NCBI RefSeq assembly: GCF_002005565.1
Contig: NZ_BDJC01000021.1
Span: 42,402 to 106,401, forward strand
DNA length: 64,000 nt
From: Streptomyces sp. JHA26
GTDB lineage: Bacteria; Actinomycetota; Actinomycetes; Streptomycetales; Streptomycetaceae
Direction: 5' to 3'
Positions 44,179 to 53,537 of the stretch are shown in pieces; within the stretch, counting starts at the first letter, position 1, and every line of letters begins with the position of its first letter. The position numbers and the translations under genes are program-made. Under the pieces are notes generated by a model. It was given only the letters and a program-made list of their open reading frames with translations, was not told the origin of the DNA and ran no database searches.

Positions 44179-44332
44179 GCGAATTGGACGCACATGACTG
44201 TCCAACCACCTTTGGGTGAAGGCTTGTTGACAAGTGCCGAATTGTGCGGCGGGGTGCTCCGATGAGCATTCCGCGGTCGCTCTTTCTTTCGCCCTTCGGG
44301 TGTGTGCGCGGCCTCCGCCTCGCCGGCCACTG

Positions 44333-44360
44333 TTGACAGGCGACGTGTTCAGGACAGAAT
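44333..44360 (+). promoter_or_regulatory. HrdB-like promoter for the 5'-nucleotidase gene
   Basis: TTGACA (44333-44338), 16-bp spacer, CAGAAT (44355-44360), about 50 bp upstream of the ATG at 44410. Confidence 0.6.
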
Positions 44361-44409
44361 CTACGCGCGTTGTTGATGGTGTGTCGTGTCGTCCGCAAGG
44401 AGAGTCAGC

Positions 44410-46242
44410 ATGTCGTTGGACCGCCGGAAGTTCCTCAGCAGATCCGCCGTGACGGGGGCGGGTGTCGCGCTGGCCGGTGCGGCGGCGGTCCCGTCCGCCG
44501 AGGCCGCCGGGGCCGCCGGGGCCGCCGGGGTCGCCGGGACGCAGCGGGGCCACAAGAAGCCGAAGCGGTACGCGCTGACAGTGCTCGGTACGACCGACCT
44601 GCACGGGCACGTCTTCAACTGGGACTACTTCAAGGACGCGGAGTACACGGACGCGGCGGGCAACGCCCAGGGTCTGGCCCGGATCTCGACGCTGGTGAAC
44701 CGGATCCGTGAGGAGCGCGGCCGGCACAACACCCTGCTGCTGGACGCGGGTGACACCATCCAGGGCACGCCGCTGACGTACTACTACGCGAAGGTGGACC
44801 CGATCACCGCGAAGGGGGGTCCGGTCCACCCGATGGCGCAGGCGATGAACGCGATCGGGTACGACGCGGTGGCTCTCGGCAACCACGAGTTCAACTACGG
44901 CATCGAGACGCTGCGGAAGTTCGAGGAGCAGTGCGACTTCCCGCTGCTGGGTGCGAACGCGGTGGACGCGAAGACGCTGAAGCCCGCCTTCCCGCCGTAC
45001 TTCATGAAGACGTTCCGGGTGAAGGGCGCGCCGCCGGTGAAGGTGGCGGTGCTGGGGCTGACCAACCCGGGCATCGCGATCTGGGACAAGGCGTACGTGC
45101 AGGGGAAGCTGGCGTTCCCGGGGTTGGAGGAGCAGGCGGCGAAGTGGGTGCCGAAGCTGCGTTCGATGGGTGCGGACGTGGTGGTGGTGTCGGCGCACTC
45201 CGGTTCGTCGGGTACGTCGTCGTACGGTGACCAGGTGCCGTACGTGGAGAACGCGGCGGCGAACGTGGCCCGGCAGGTGCCGGGCATCGACGCGATCCTC
45301 GTGGGGCACGCGCACGTGGAGATCCCGGAGCTGAAGGTCGTCAACGAGGCGACGGGCAGGACGGTGGTGCTGTCGGAGCCGCTGTGCTTCGCCGAGCGGC
45401 TCACCGTGTTCGACTTCGATCTGGTCTTCGAGCGGGGCCGGTGGCACGTCGAGTCGGTGCGGGCGTCGCTGCGCGACTCCGGCACGGTGGAGGACGATCC
45501 GCGGATCGGCAGGCTCCTGGCGGACGAGCACGCGAAGGTCGTGGCGTACGTCAACCAGGTGGTCGGGACGGCCACCGAGACGTTGACGACGGTGGAGGCG
45601 CGGTACAAGGACGCGCCGATCATCGATCTGATCACCAAGGTCCAGGAGGACGTGGTCCGTCAGGCGCTGGCGGGTACGCAGTACGCGTCGTTGCCGGTGC
45701 TGGCGCAGGCGTCGCCGTTCTCGCGGACGTCGGAGATCCCGGCCGGCGAGGTGACGATCCGGGACCTGTCGAGCCTGTACGTGTACGACAACACGCTGGT
45801 GGCGAAGCTGATGACGGGGGCGCAGCTGCGGGCGTACCTGGAGTTCTCGGCGGAGTACTACGTGCAGACGGCGGCGGGTGTGCCGGTGGACGTGGAGAAG
45901 CTGACGAACGCGAACGGTCGTCCGGACTACAACTACGACTACGTGTCGGGGCTGACGTACGAGATCGACGTCGCGCAGGCGGCCGGTTCGCGGATCAGGA
46001 ACCTGGCGTACCGGGGTGTTCCGTTGGACGACGCGCAGCAGTTCGTGCTGGCGGTGAACAACTACCGGGCCAATGGCGGGGGTGCGTTCCCGCACGTGGC
46101 GTCGGCGAAGGAGCTGTGGTCGGAGTCGACGGAGATCCGTACGCGGATCGCCGAGTGGGTGACGGCGAAGGGTGTGCTGGACCCGAAGGACTTCGCCTCG
46201 GTGGACTGGGTGTTGACGCGGGACGGTACGCCGGTGTTCTGA
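44410..46242 (+). CDS. Tat-exported 5'-nucleotidase / metallophosphatase
   Basis: A 610-residue exported enzyme. The signal is a Tat type: DRRKFLSRSAVTGAGVALAG with the twin arginine, then an Ala/Gly run. The calcineurin-like N-terminal domain has VLGTTDLHGHVFNWDYF (metal ligands Asp, His), DAGDTIQGTP, ALGNHEFNYGIETL and VGHAHVEIP. The 5'-nucleotidase C-terminal domain binds the base and contains LSSLYVYDNTLVAKLMTGAQ and AVNNYRANGGGAFP. It releases nucleosides and phosphate outside the cell. ATG 44410 has AAGGAGAG 6 nt upstream. It diverges from pyk and converges on the N-hydroxylase gene. Confidence 0.95.
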   Translation: MSLDRRKFLSRSAVTGAGVALAGAAAVPSAEAAGAAGAAGVAGTQRGHKKPKRYALTVLGTTDLHGHVFNWDYFKDAEYTDAAGNAQGLARISTLVNRIREERGRHNTLLLDAGDTIQGTPLTYYYAKVDPITAKGGPVHPMAQAMNAIGYDAVALGNHEFNYGIETLRKFEEQCDFPLLGANAVDAKTLKPAFPPYFMKTFRVKGAPPVKVAVLGLTNPGIAIWDKAYVQGKLAFPGLEEQAAKWVPKLRSMGADVVVVSAHSGSSGTSSYGDQVPYVENAAANVARQVPGIDAILVGHAHVEIPELKVVNEATGRTVVLSEPLCFAERLTVFDFDLVFERGRWHVESVRASLRDSGTVEDDPRIGRLLADEHAKVVAYVNQVVGTATETLTTVEARYKDAPIIDLITKVQEDVVRQALAGTQYASLPVLAQASPFSRTSEIPAGEVTIRDLSSLYVYDNTLVAKLMTGAQLRAYLEFSAEYYVQTAAGVPVDVEKLTNANGRPDYNYDYVSGLTYEIDVAQAAGSRIRNLAYRGVPLDDAQQFVLAVNNYRANGGGAFPHVASAKELWSESTEIRTRIAEWVTAKGVLDPKDFASVDWVLTRDGTPVF

Positions 46243-46264
46243 TGCGCTGACGGCGTTCGCGGCC

Positions 46265-47692
46265 TCAGGTTCCTTCCGCCAGGGGGACGAGTTCCCGGTG
46301 GTGGCGTGCGGAGGGGATCTGGGGCCGTTGGCGTTCCAGGCCGAAGGTGGTGAAGGCGGTCCGGGTCGGCAGGGGGTAGGGCTCCTGGCCGGTGAGGTCG
46401 TTGAGGATGGTGGCGCTGCGCCAGGCGGCGAGGCCGAGGTCGGGGGCGCCGACGCCGTGGGTGTGGGTCTCGGCGTTCTGGACGTAGACGTTGCCGGTGA
46501 CGGTGGGGTCGAGGAGGAGGCGGAAGCGTTCGTCGATGCGGGGGCGTCGGCGGTTGTCGCGGCGCAGGTAGGGGTCGAGGCCGGCGAGGATGTGGTCGAG
46601 GGGGCGTTCGCGGTAGCCGGTGGCGAGGACGACGGCACCGGTGGTGAGGCGGGACCGGGTGTTCTGCCGGGTGTGTTCGAGGTGGAGTTCGATCCGGGTG
46701 GCGGCGAGGCGGCCGGCGGTGCGGACGCGGACGCCGGGGGTGAGGACGGTGTCGGGCCAGCCGCCGTCGAGGGTGCGGCGGTAGAGCTCGTCGTGGATGG
46801 CGGCGCTGGTGTCGGCATCGATGCCTTTGTGGAGTTGCCATTGGGCGGCGACGAGGCGGTCGCGGACGGGCTCGGGCAGGGCGTGGAAGTAGCGGGTGTG
46901 GTCGGGGGTGAAGTGCTCCAGGCCGAGTTTGGAGTACTCCATGGGGGCGAAGGCGTCGGTGCGGCCGAGCCAGTGGAGGCGTTCGCGGCCGGCGGGGCGG
47001 TGGCGGAGCAGGTCGAGGAAGATCTCCGCGCCGGACTGGCCGGTGCCGATGACGGTGATGTGGTCGGCGGCGAGGAGCGCGTCGCGGTGGTCGAGGTAGT
47101 CGGCGGAGTGGATCACGGGGGCGTCTGGGGCGTCGACGAGGGGGCGGAGCGGGGCGGGGACGTGGGGTTCGGTGCCGATGCCGAGGACGACGTTGCGGGT
47201 GTGGGTGCGGCCGAGGGCTTCGGCTTCTCCGTCGGCGTCGAGTCGGGTGTGGTCGACTTCGAAGAGTTTCCGTTCGGGGTTCCAGCGCACGGCGTCGACC
47301 TGGTGGTGGAAGCGGAGGGTGGGGAGGTGTTCGGCCACCCAGCGGCAGTAGGCGTCGTATTCGGCGCGCTGGATGTGGAAGCGTTCGGCGAAGTAGAAGG
47401 GGAAGAGGCGTTCGCGGGCCCGGAGGTGGTTGAGGAAGGTCCAGGGGCTGGCGGGGTCGACCAGGGTGACGAGGTCGGCGAGGAAGGGGACCTGGATGCG
47501 GGCGCCGTCGATGAGCTGGCCGGGGTGCCAGTGGAAGGCGGGGCGCTGGTCGTAGAAGACGGCGTCGAGTGCGGGGAGCGGGTCGGCGAGCGCGGCGAGG
47601 GAGAGGTTGAAGGGGCCGATGCCGATGCCGACGAGGTCGCGGGGTGTGTCGGGGGTGTGGTGGGTGGGGGTGTTCGTCGTGGGGGTGTTCAT
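46265..47692 (-). CDS. L-lysine/L-ornithine/diamine N-monooxygenase (siderophore type)
   Basis: A 475-residue flavin N-monooxygenase of the IucD/DesB/PvdA family that hydroxylates the terminal amine of lysine, ornithine or cadaverine. The FAD motif is DLVGIGIGPFNLSLAALADP; the NADPH motif is ITVIGTGQSGAEIFLDLL; the conserved ATGYRERPLD lies toward the C-terminus. ATG 47692 overlaps the decarboxylase gene by 4 nt (ATGA), the same order as desA-desB. Its 5' end encodes a repeated NTPT sequence. No acyltransferase or NIS synthetase gene follows. Confidence 0.92.
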   Translation of the reverse strand: MNTPTTNTPTHHTPDTPRDLVGIGIGPFNLSLAALADPLPALDAVFYDQRPAFHWHPGQLIDGARIQVPFLADLVTLVDPASPWTFLNHLRARERLFPFYFAERFHIQRAEYDAYCRWVAEHLPTLRFHHQVDAVRWNPERKLFEVDHTRLDADGEAEALGRTHTRNVVLGIGTEPHVPAPLRPLVDAPDAPVIHSADYLDHRDALLAADHITVIGTGQSGAEIFLDLLRHRPAGRERLHWLGRTDAFAPMEYSKLGLEHFTPDHTRYFHALPEPVRDRLVAAQWQLHKGIDADTSAAIHDELYRRTLDGGWPDTVLTPGVRVRTAGRLAATRIELHLEHTRQNTRSRLTTGAVVLATGYRERPLDHILAGLDPYLRRDNRRRPRIDERFRLLLDPTVTGNVYVQNAETHTHGVGAPDLGLAAWRSATILNDLTGQEPYPLPTRTAFTTFGLERQRPQIPSARHHRELVPLAEGT

Positions 47693-49047
47693 CGTGGGGT
47701 GTGTCCTTCCACCAGGGTGAGGAGGCGGGCCAGGTCGTCGGCCCGGGTGTGGGGGTTGAGGAAGGTCGCCTTGAGCCAGAGCCGGCCGTCGGCGCGGGCG
47801 CGGCCGAGGACGGCGCGGCCGGTGGTGAGCAGGTCGCGGCGTACGGCGGCGACGGTGGTGTCGGTGGCGTGTGCGGGCCGGAACAGGACCGTGCTGATGG
47901 TGGGCTCGGCGTGCAGGGTGAAGCCGGGGTGGTCGTCGACGAGGGCGGCGAATGCGTGGGCGTGGGCGCAGACGTCGTCGACGAGGGCGCCGAGGCCGGT
48001 GCGGCCGAGGGTCTTGAGGGTGACGGCGATCTTGAGGATGTCGGGCCGGCGGCTGGTGCGCGGGGAGCGGGCGAGGAGGTCGGGGAGTCCGGCGTCGGTG
48101 TCGTCGTCGGCGTTGAGGTAGTCGGTGTGCTGTTGGAGTGCGGTGAGGTCGTCGGGGTTCTTGACGGCGAGGAGTCCGGCGGCGATGGGTTGCCAGCCGA
48201 GTTTGTGCAGGTCGAGGGTGAGGGTGTCGGCGGCGTCGAGGCCGGTGAGGCGGTCGCGGTGCCGGTCGCTGAAGAGGAGGCCCGCGCCGTAGGCGGCGTC
48301 GATGTGCAGGCGGGCGCCGTGGGCGGCGCAGCGGGCGGCGATCTCGGGCAGGGGGTCGATGAGGCCGGCGTCGGTGGTGCCGGCGGTGGCGGTGACGAGG
48401 TGGGGGCCGGGGAGGGTGGTGAGGGCCTCGTCGAGGGCGGTGGGGTCGAGGGTGCCGGCGGGGGTGGGGAGGGGGACGGGTTCGGGCAGGCCGAGGAGCC
48501 AGGCGGCGCGGGGCAGGGAGTGGTGGGCGTTGGTGCCGTGGAGGATCCGGAGGCCGGGACCGTGGGTCTCGCGGGCCAGGAGGACGGCGAGTTGGTTGGA
48601 TTCGGTGCCGCCGGTGGTGACGAGGGCGTCGGCGGCGCCGGCCTGCCGGGCGAGGGCGCGGGTGACGAGGGTTTCCAGGGCGGTGGCGGCGGGTGCCTGG
48701 TCCCAGGAGTCGAGGGAGGGGTTGAGGGCGCTCGCGGCGAGGTCGGCGGCGACGGCGACGGCGAGGGGTGGGCCGTGCAGGTGGGCGGCGCACAGGGGGT
48801 GGGCGGGGTCGGCGGCGCCTTCGGCGAGTGCGGTGACGAGGACGCGGAGTGCCTCGGGGTCGCCCTGGTCGGGCAGGATCTCGCCGAGGGCGTCCCGGAT
48901 GCCGGCGGTGACGGCGTCGGGGCCGCCGGCGGGCAGTGGTCCGCCGCGTGCGGCGGTGCCGGCGTGCAGGGCGTCGAGCACGGTGTCGCACAGGGGGCGC
49001 AGGGCGTCGGGGCCGTGCGGGCCCGAGGCGAGGGGCGGCATGCCCAT
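47689..49047 (-). CDS. Pyridoxal-dependent decarboxylase (group II, DesA-like)
   Basis: A 452-residue PLP enzyme related to lysine or diaminobutyrate decarboxylases of siderophore pathways. Family features are AALVTTGGTESNQLA-type LVTTGGTESNQLAVLLARET, HIDAAYGAGLLFSDRHRDRL, and the PLP-binding Lys in LTLDLHKLGWQPIAAGLL; C-terminal FRPAHATDT and WLKATFLNPHTR follow. It probably supplies a diamine (for example cadaverine) to the coupled N-monooxygenase. ATG 49047; the spacer to pepN contains no visible iron-box sequence. Confidence 0.88.
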   Translation of the reverse strand: MGMPPLASGPHGPDALRPLCDTVLDALHAGTAARGGPLPAGGPDAVTAGIRDALGEILPDQGDPEALRVLVTALAEGAADPAHPLCAAHLHGPPLAVAVAADLAASALNPSLDSWDQAPAATALETLVTRALARQAGAADALVTTGGTESNQLAVLLARETHGPGLRILHGTNAHHSLPRAAWLLGLPEPVPLPTPAGTLDPTALDEALTTLPGPHLVTATAGTTDAGLIDPLPEIAARCAAHGARLHIDAAYGAGLLFSDRHRDRLTGLDAADTLTLDLHKLGWQPIAAGLLAVKNPDDLTALQQHTDYLNADDDTDAGLPDLLARSPRTSRRPDILKIAVTLKTLGRTGLGALVDDVCAHAHAFAALVDDHPGFTLHAEPTISTVLFRPAHATDTTVAAVRRDLLTTGRAVLGRARADGRLWLKATFLNPHTRADDLARLLTLVEGHTPR

Positions 49048-49184
49048 GGGCTGTCCTCCGGGCGCGGGGACGGGATCACACGGAATTACAGGGTGTACGC
49101 GGATGTGTGCCCGTGCCCGGGAAGCCCGGCGATCAGAACCCGAAAGGGGGTACTTCGGTGGATGGTGGCGTGTCGGGCGGCGGT

Positions 49185-49218
49185 GCGGCCGGCTCCGGTG
49201 GTGTCCGGGGCCGGCCGC
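49185..49218 (-). terminator. Terminator after pepN
   Basis: A 14-bp stem with one G-T wobble (49185-49198 with 49205-49218) and TGGTGT loop, 11 nt past the pepN stop. Confidence 0.8.
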
Positions 49219-49228
49219 GTGCCGTGGG

Positions 49229-51730
49229 TCAGCCTGCCTGGGTTCCGCGGACGCGCAGGGCGCGGGCGAGGTCGTCGAGGTGGTCGGCGAGCCTGCGGCG
49301 CAGTGCCGGGGCGGGGTCGGCGTCGTCCAGGCACGCCTCGCCGAGCCGCAGGGTGTCGGGGTCGACGGCGTGCGCGGGGAACGCGTGGCGGCCGGCGGCG
49401 TCGGCGATGGCGGGGCCGCGGCGGGCCGCGACGGCGGGCGCGTCCTGGAAGTACCGGTCGACGTACGGCCGTACCAGGTCGGCCTGTTCGGGCTGCCAGA
49501 AGCCCTGGGCGGTGGCGGTGAACAGGTAGTTGGACAGGTCGTCGGAGCCGAACATGGCGTCCCAGGCGCGGGCCTTGGCGTCCTCGTGGGGCAGGGCGGC
49601 CCGGCAGCGTGCGGCGCCTTCCTGGCCGGTGGCGCTGGGGTCGCGGTCGAGTTCGGCGGCGATGGCGTCCTCGTCGACGGCGCCGAGCACGGCGAGGCGG
49701 GCGAGGATGCGCCAGCGCAGTTCGGGGTCGAGTTCGGGTCCGCCGGGGACGGTGCCGTCGGCGAGCCAGGCGGCGATGGTGTCGGGGTGCGCGGCGACGT
49801 CGATGAAGTGGCGTACGGCGATCAGTCGCAGGCCGGGGTTGTCGCCGTCCTCGGTGCGGCGGATGACGTCCCGACACAGCGAGGTGAGGGCGGTCAGGGC
49901 GGCCGGCCGCTCCTCCGGCCGCAGATACCGGTCGGCGATGTGCCCGGCCGCGAAGGCGAGGACGCCCTGCGCCAGGGCGAGGTCGGTCTCCTCGGGCAGG
50001 TGGGCGCCGGCGGTGGCCAGGTAGTCGGTAGGGGCCAGTTCGCCGTCGCGGACCATGTCGCGCAGGCTGTTCCAGACGATGGCGCGGGTGAGCGCGTCGG
50101 GGATGCCGGACAGGCCGCGGAGGACGGTCTCCAGGGAGGTCTCGTCGAGACGGATCTTGGCATAGGTCAGGTCGAGGTCGTTGGGGACGACCAGGGCCGG
50201 GCGGGTGCCGGGGCGGGGGGCCGGTTCGACGAGGGGCACGTCGGTCTCGTACCGCTCGCGCAGGGTGAGGGTGCGTCCGTCGCTGAGATCCCGGTCGTAC
50301 ACGCCGACGGTCACCCGGTGGGGGCGGCTCCCGGCACGGTCCAGGGCGAGGGTCCACTGGCCGGGGACGGCGTCGACGGAGGCGCTGAGGGTGTCGACGC
50401 CGGTGGTGCGCAGCCAGGCGTCGGCCCAGGCGTGGACGTCGCGTTCGGTGGCGGAGGCGAGGGAGTCGATGAAGTCGGCGAGGGCGGCGTTGCCGAACTT
50501 GTGCCGGGCGAAGTGGGTGTTGATGCCGGCGAGGAAGTCCTTCTCGCCGAGCCAGGCGACGAGTTGGCGGAGCGCGGAGGCGCCCTTGGCGTAGGAGATG
50601 CCGTCGAAGTTGAGCAGGGCGGAGGCGGTGTCGTCGACGTTCTCGGGGGCGACGGGGTGGGTGGTGGGCCGCTGGTCGGCGTCGTAGCCCCAGGCCTTGC
50701 GGGCGACGCCGAAGTCGGTCCAGGTGTCGGTGAAGCGGGTGGCCTCGCCGCAGATCTGGTAGCCCATGTACTCGGCGAAGGACTCGTTGAGCCAGATGTC
50801 GTCCCACCAGCGCAGGGTGACGAGGTCGCCGAACCACATGTGGGCCATCTCGTGGGCGATGACCATGGCGCGGGTCTGGCGTTCGGTGTCGGTGACGGCG
50901 GAACGGTAGACGAACTCGTCGCGGAAGGTGACGAGGCCGGGGTTCTCCATGGCGCCGGCGTTGAACTCGGGGACGAACGCCTGGTCGTAGGAGTCGAAGG
51001 GGTAGGGCTCCTCGAACTTCTCGTGGAAGCGGTCGAAACACTGCCGGGTGATCTCGAGGAGTTCGTCGGTGTCGGCGTCCAGGTAGGGGGCGAGGGAGCG
51101 GCGGCAGTGGATGCCGAAGGGCAGGCCGTGGTGTTCGGTGCGTACGGAGTGCCAGGGGCCGGCGGCGACGGCGACGAGGTAGGTGGAGATCAGGGGGGTG
51201 GTGGCGGCCTTCCAGCGGCCGTCGCCGGTGTGTTCGGTGATGCCGTTGGCGAGGACGGTCCAGCCTTCGGGGGCGGTGACGGTGAGGTCGAAGACGGCCT
51301 TGAGGTCGGGCTGGTCGAAGGCGGCGAAGACGCGCTGGACGTCGTCGAGGAACAGCTGGGTGTAGACGTAGGTCTCGCCGTCGCTGGGGTCGGTGAAGCG
51401 GTGCATGCCCTCGCCGGTGCGGGAGTAGCGCATGGCGGCGTCGACGCGCAGTTCGTGCTCGCCGGCGGTGAGGCCCTTCAGGGGGAGGCGGTTGCCGTCC
51501 AGGGCGTCCGGGTCGAGGGGGCTGCCGTCGAGGGTGACGGAGCGCAGTTCGGCGGGCTTCAGCTCGACGAAGGTGTCCGTGGTGCCCGTCTCGGCGCGGA
51601 CGGTGAACCGGATGACGGTGCGGGAGTCGAAGGTCTCGTCGCCACGGGTCAGATCGAGGTCGATCGTGTAGTGGTGGACGTCGAGGAGTCGGGCACGGGT
51701 CTGCGCTTCGTCGCGCGTGAGTACGGACAT
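49229..51730 (-). CDS. pepN: Aminopeptidase N (M1 family)
   Basis: An 833-residue zinc aminopeptidase. The exopeptidase motif is FNAGAMENPGLVTF, and the zinc site is VIAHEMAHMWFGDLVTLRWW with the third ligand in NESFAEYMGYQ. The C-terminal ERAP1-like helical half is complete. It trims N-terminal residues of peptides in the cytoplasm. ATG 51730 (SVLTRDEAQTRARLLDVHHY follows) is chosen; an in-frame ATG at 51739 adds three residues. Streptomyces carry more than one pepN. Confidence 0.95.
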   Translation of the reverse strand: MSVLTRDEAQTRARLLDVHHYTIDLDLTRGDETFDSRTVIRFTVRAETGTTDTFVELKPAELRSVTLDGSPLDPDALDGNRLPLKGLTAGEHELRVDAAMRYSRTGEGMHRFTDPSDGETYVYTQLFLDDVQRVFAAFDQPDLKAVFDLTVTAPEGWTVLANGITEHTGDGRWKAATTPLISTYLVAVAAGPWHSVRTEHHGLPFGIHCRRSLAPYLDADTDELLEITRQCFDRFHEKFEEPYPFDSYDQAFVPEFNAGAMENPGLVTFRDEFVYRSAVTDTERQTRAMVIAHEMAHMWFGDLVTLRWWDDIWLNESFAEYMGYQICGEATRFTDTWTDFGVARKAWGYDADQRPTTHPVAPENVDDTASALLNFDGISYAKGASALRQLVAWLGEKDFLAGINTHFARHKFGNAALADFIDSLASATERDVHAWADAWLRTTGVDTLSASVDAVPGQWTLALDRAGSRPHRVTVGVYDRDLSDGRTLTLRERYETDVPLVEPAPRPGTRPALVVPNDLDLTYAKIRLDETSLETVLRGLSGIPDALTRAIVWNSLRDMVRDGELAPTDYLATAGAHLPEETDLALAQGVLAFAAGHIADRYLRPEERPAALTALTSLCRDVIRRTEDGDNPGLRLIAVRHFIDVAAHPDTIAAWLADGTVPGGPELDPELRWRILARLAVLGAVDEDAIAAELDRDPSATGQEGAARCRAALPHEDAKARAWDAMFGSDDLSNYLFTATAQGFWQPEQADLVRPYVDRYFQDAPAVAARRGPAIADAAGRHAFPAHAVDPDTLRLGEACLDDADPAPALRRRLADHLDDLARALRVRGTQAG

Positions 51731-51906
51731 GCAGGCCATGCTGCCTGATGCGGTGGGCGGGGCACAGGGGCGGACCGGTACGCGGGGTATGTCCGGTCCG
51801 CGCCGGGGCGGCCACCCGCCTGCGCGCGCCCCGGGCCGCTGCGCCGGTTGCGAGGCGTCCGGGGTGGGTGTGGGCCGGGGTGGGACGCGCGGCCCGGTGT
51901 CGCCGG

Positions 51907-51930
51907 GTGCCTCCCCGGAGGGGGAGGCAC
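51907..51930 (-). terminator. Terminator after the chorismate mutase gene
   Basis: A perfect 10-bp stem (GTGCCTCCCC with GGGGAGGCAC) around GGAG, 27 nt past the stop. Confidence 0.8.
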
Positions 51931-51956
51931 GACCGCCCGCGACCGGGTGCGGCGGC

Positions 51957-52295
51957 TCAGCCGGCCCCGTTGTCCGCGTCCTCCGCGATGCGTTCGTGGT
52001 GGTGGATGACCTCGGCGATGATGAAGTTCAGGAACTTCTCCGCGAACGCCGGGTCCAGCTTGGCGCTCTCGGCGAGGGCGCGCAGCCGGGCGATCTGCTG
52101 GGCCTCGCGGGCGGGGTCGGCGGGCGGCAGCTGGTGGCGGGCCTTGAGGTGGCCGACCTGCTGGGTGCACTTGAAGCGCTCGGCGAGCATGTGGACGACG
52201 GCCGCGTCGATGTTGTCGATGCTGTCCCGCAGCCGGGCCAGCTCCTCGCGGACGGCGTGGTCGGCGGTACCGGTACCGGTGTTGCTGGTGGTCAT
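51957..52295 (-). CDS. Chorismate mutase (AroQ type)
   Basis: A 112-residue AroQ-fold chorismate mutase that converts chorismate to prephenate for phenylalanine and tyrosine synthesis. The three-helix pattern is clear: REELARLRDSIDNIDAAVVH, AERFKCTQQVGHLKARH with the catalytic Arg/Lys, and DPAREAQQIARLRALAESA, ending in FLNFIIAEVIHHHERI. The ATG 52295 has AGGGTGA 8 nt upstream. Confidence 0.93.
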   Translation of the reverse strand: MTTSNTGTGTADHAVREELARLRDSIDNIDAAVVHMLAERFKCTQQVGHLKARHQLPPADPAREAQQIARLRALAESAKLDPAFAEKFLNFIIAEVIHHHERIAEDADNGAG

Positions 52296-52415
52296 GGGCG
52301 ATCACCCTACGGGCGACCCGCCGGCCGCCGCACACCGTCTCAGGCCGTGAGCGGCCCGGCGCCGGGACGCGGCTCGTACAGTGGAGTCAGGGTCAGGCGT
52401 CTTGGGGGTGCGGGC

Positions 52416-53309
52416 GTGGCGAACGGCGGACCGGTCGAGCACGGCTTTCCGCACCTGGAGACGGTGCGGGCCGCCGTCACGGCGCTGTACAGGCGCCTGT
52501 CGTACGGCACCGTCCAGACGTTCTCGGCCAGTGTGGCCCCGGCCGACGTGGCGTTCTGCGACACGGACGACCTGTACCTGGGGGCGCAGCGGGTGGCCCA
52601 CGAGCTGGTGCGTCACTACCGTCTGCCGGACGCCCGGGTGATCGTCTCCTTCCGGGAGATGACGCATGCGGCCCATGTCGAGCTGGCGGCGGGCCCGGAG
52701 TACTTCGTGGAACTGAACGACCGCTTCCGTACCCATCGCCGGGACATCGGCGCGGCCCTCGCCCACGAGGTGATGCACGTGTACCTGCACCGCCTGGACC
52801 TGTCCTTCCCGGGGACGCGGGACAACGAGATCCTCACGGACACGGCGGCGGCGTACCTGGGTGCGGGGTGGCTGCTGCTGGACGCGTACCGGGAGGACGC
52901 GGTGTCGTCGCAGAAGCTGGGGTACCTGACGCCGGAGGAGTTCGGGTACGTGCTCGCGAAGCGGGCGCTGTTGTTCGGGGAGGACCCGGAGGTGTGGTTC
53001 ACCAGTCCGCAGGCCTGCACGGCGTACGTCAAGGGCATGGCGCGGGCCCGCCGGGACGAGCAGCAGCCGCCGCTGACGGCGGCCGGGTGGGCGGGGCGCC
53101 GCCGTTACGCCCGGGACCGGCGGCACGCGCTGGATCCGCACGCCGCTCCCGTGACGGACGCCCCGTACTCCTTCCTGCCGGATGCGCGCGGGCCGCTGCG
53201 GGTGTCGTTCCCCTGCCCGACGTGCCACCAGCGGATCGGGGTGCCGGTGCGGGGGCGGGTGCGGGCGCGCTGCGGGTTGTGCCGGACGGTGCTGGAGTGC
53301 GACACGTAG
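52416..53309 (+). CDS. ImmA-like HExxH putative metallopeptidase with C-terminal zinc ribbon
   Basis: A 297-residue protein. The central motif ALAHEVMHVYLHRLDL carries His117, Glu118 and His121, and a downstream NEILTDTAAAYLGAG has Glu138 and Asp142, the spacing seen in ImmA/IrrE-type gluzincin peptidases. The C-terminus has a CPTCHQRIGVP...CGLC four-cysteine zinc ribbon. I know of no named family with exactly this combination. GTG 52416 has GGGGGTG 6 nt upstream. No regulator target is adjacent. Confidence 0.75.
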   Translation: MANGGPVEHGFPHLETVRAAVTALYRRLSYGTVQTFSASVAPADVAFCDTDDLYLGAQRVAHELVRHYRLPDARVIVSFREMTHAAHVELAAGPEYFVELNDRFRTHRRDIGAALAHEVMHVYLHRLDLSFPGTRDNEILTDTAAAYLGAGWLLLDAYREDAVSSQKLGYLTPEEFGYVLAKRALLFGEDPEVWFTSPQACTAYVKGMARARRDEQQPPLTAAGWAGRRRYARDRRHALDPHAAPVTDAPYSFLPDARGPLRVSFPCPTCHQRIGVPVRGRVRARCGLCRTVLECDT

Positions 53310-53310
53310 G

Positions 53311-53327
53311 CGGACGCGGGGCGTCCG
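53311..53327 (+). terminator. Short GC hairpin after the metallopeptidase-like gene
   Basis: CGGACGC and GCGTCCG around GGG directly follow the stop. Confidence 0.45.
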
Positions 53328-53537
53328 GTGCGGGCGCGGGGCGTCGGGTGCGGGCGCGGTCTCCCGCGCCGTGGTGGGACTGGTCGCGGCCGTGCGGACT
53401 CCCTCGGGTGCGGCGGCGGCCGGCTGCCGGGCGTGCGTCACGGCGGACCCCGCCTCTCAGCCCGTCCACAGTGTTTCGATATTTTGTTCGCCGCCGCCCC
53501 CACCGGCTCACCGTCCGCCCGTCCCGAGGAGCCGGCC

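Noticed and set aside
44227..44232. TTGACA as a promoter of the 5'-nucleotidase gene
   Set aside because: No matching -10 box follows. The TTGACA at 44333 with CAGAAT is better placed.
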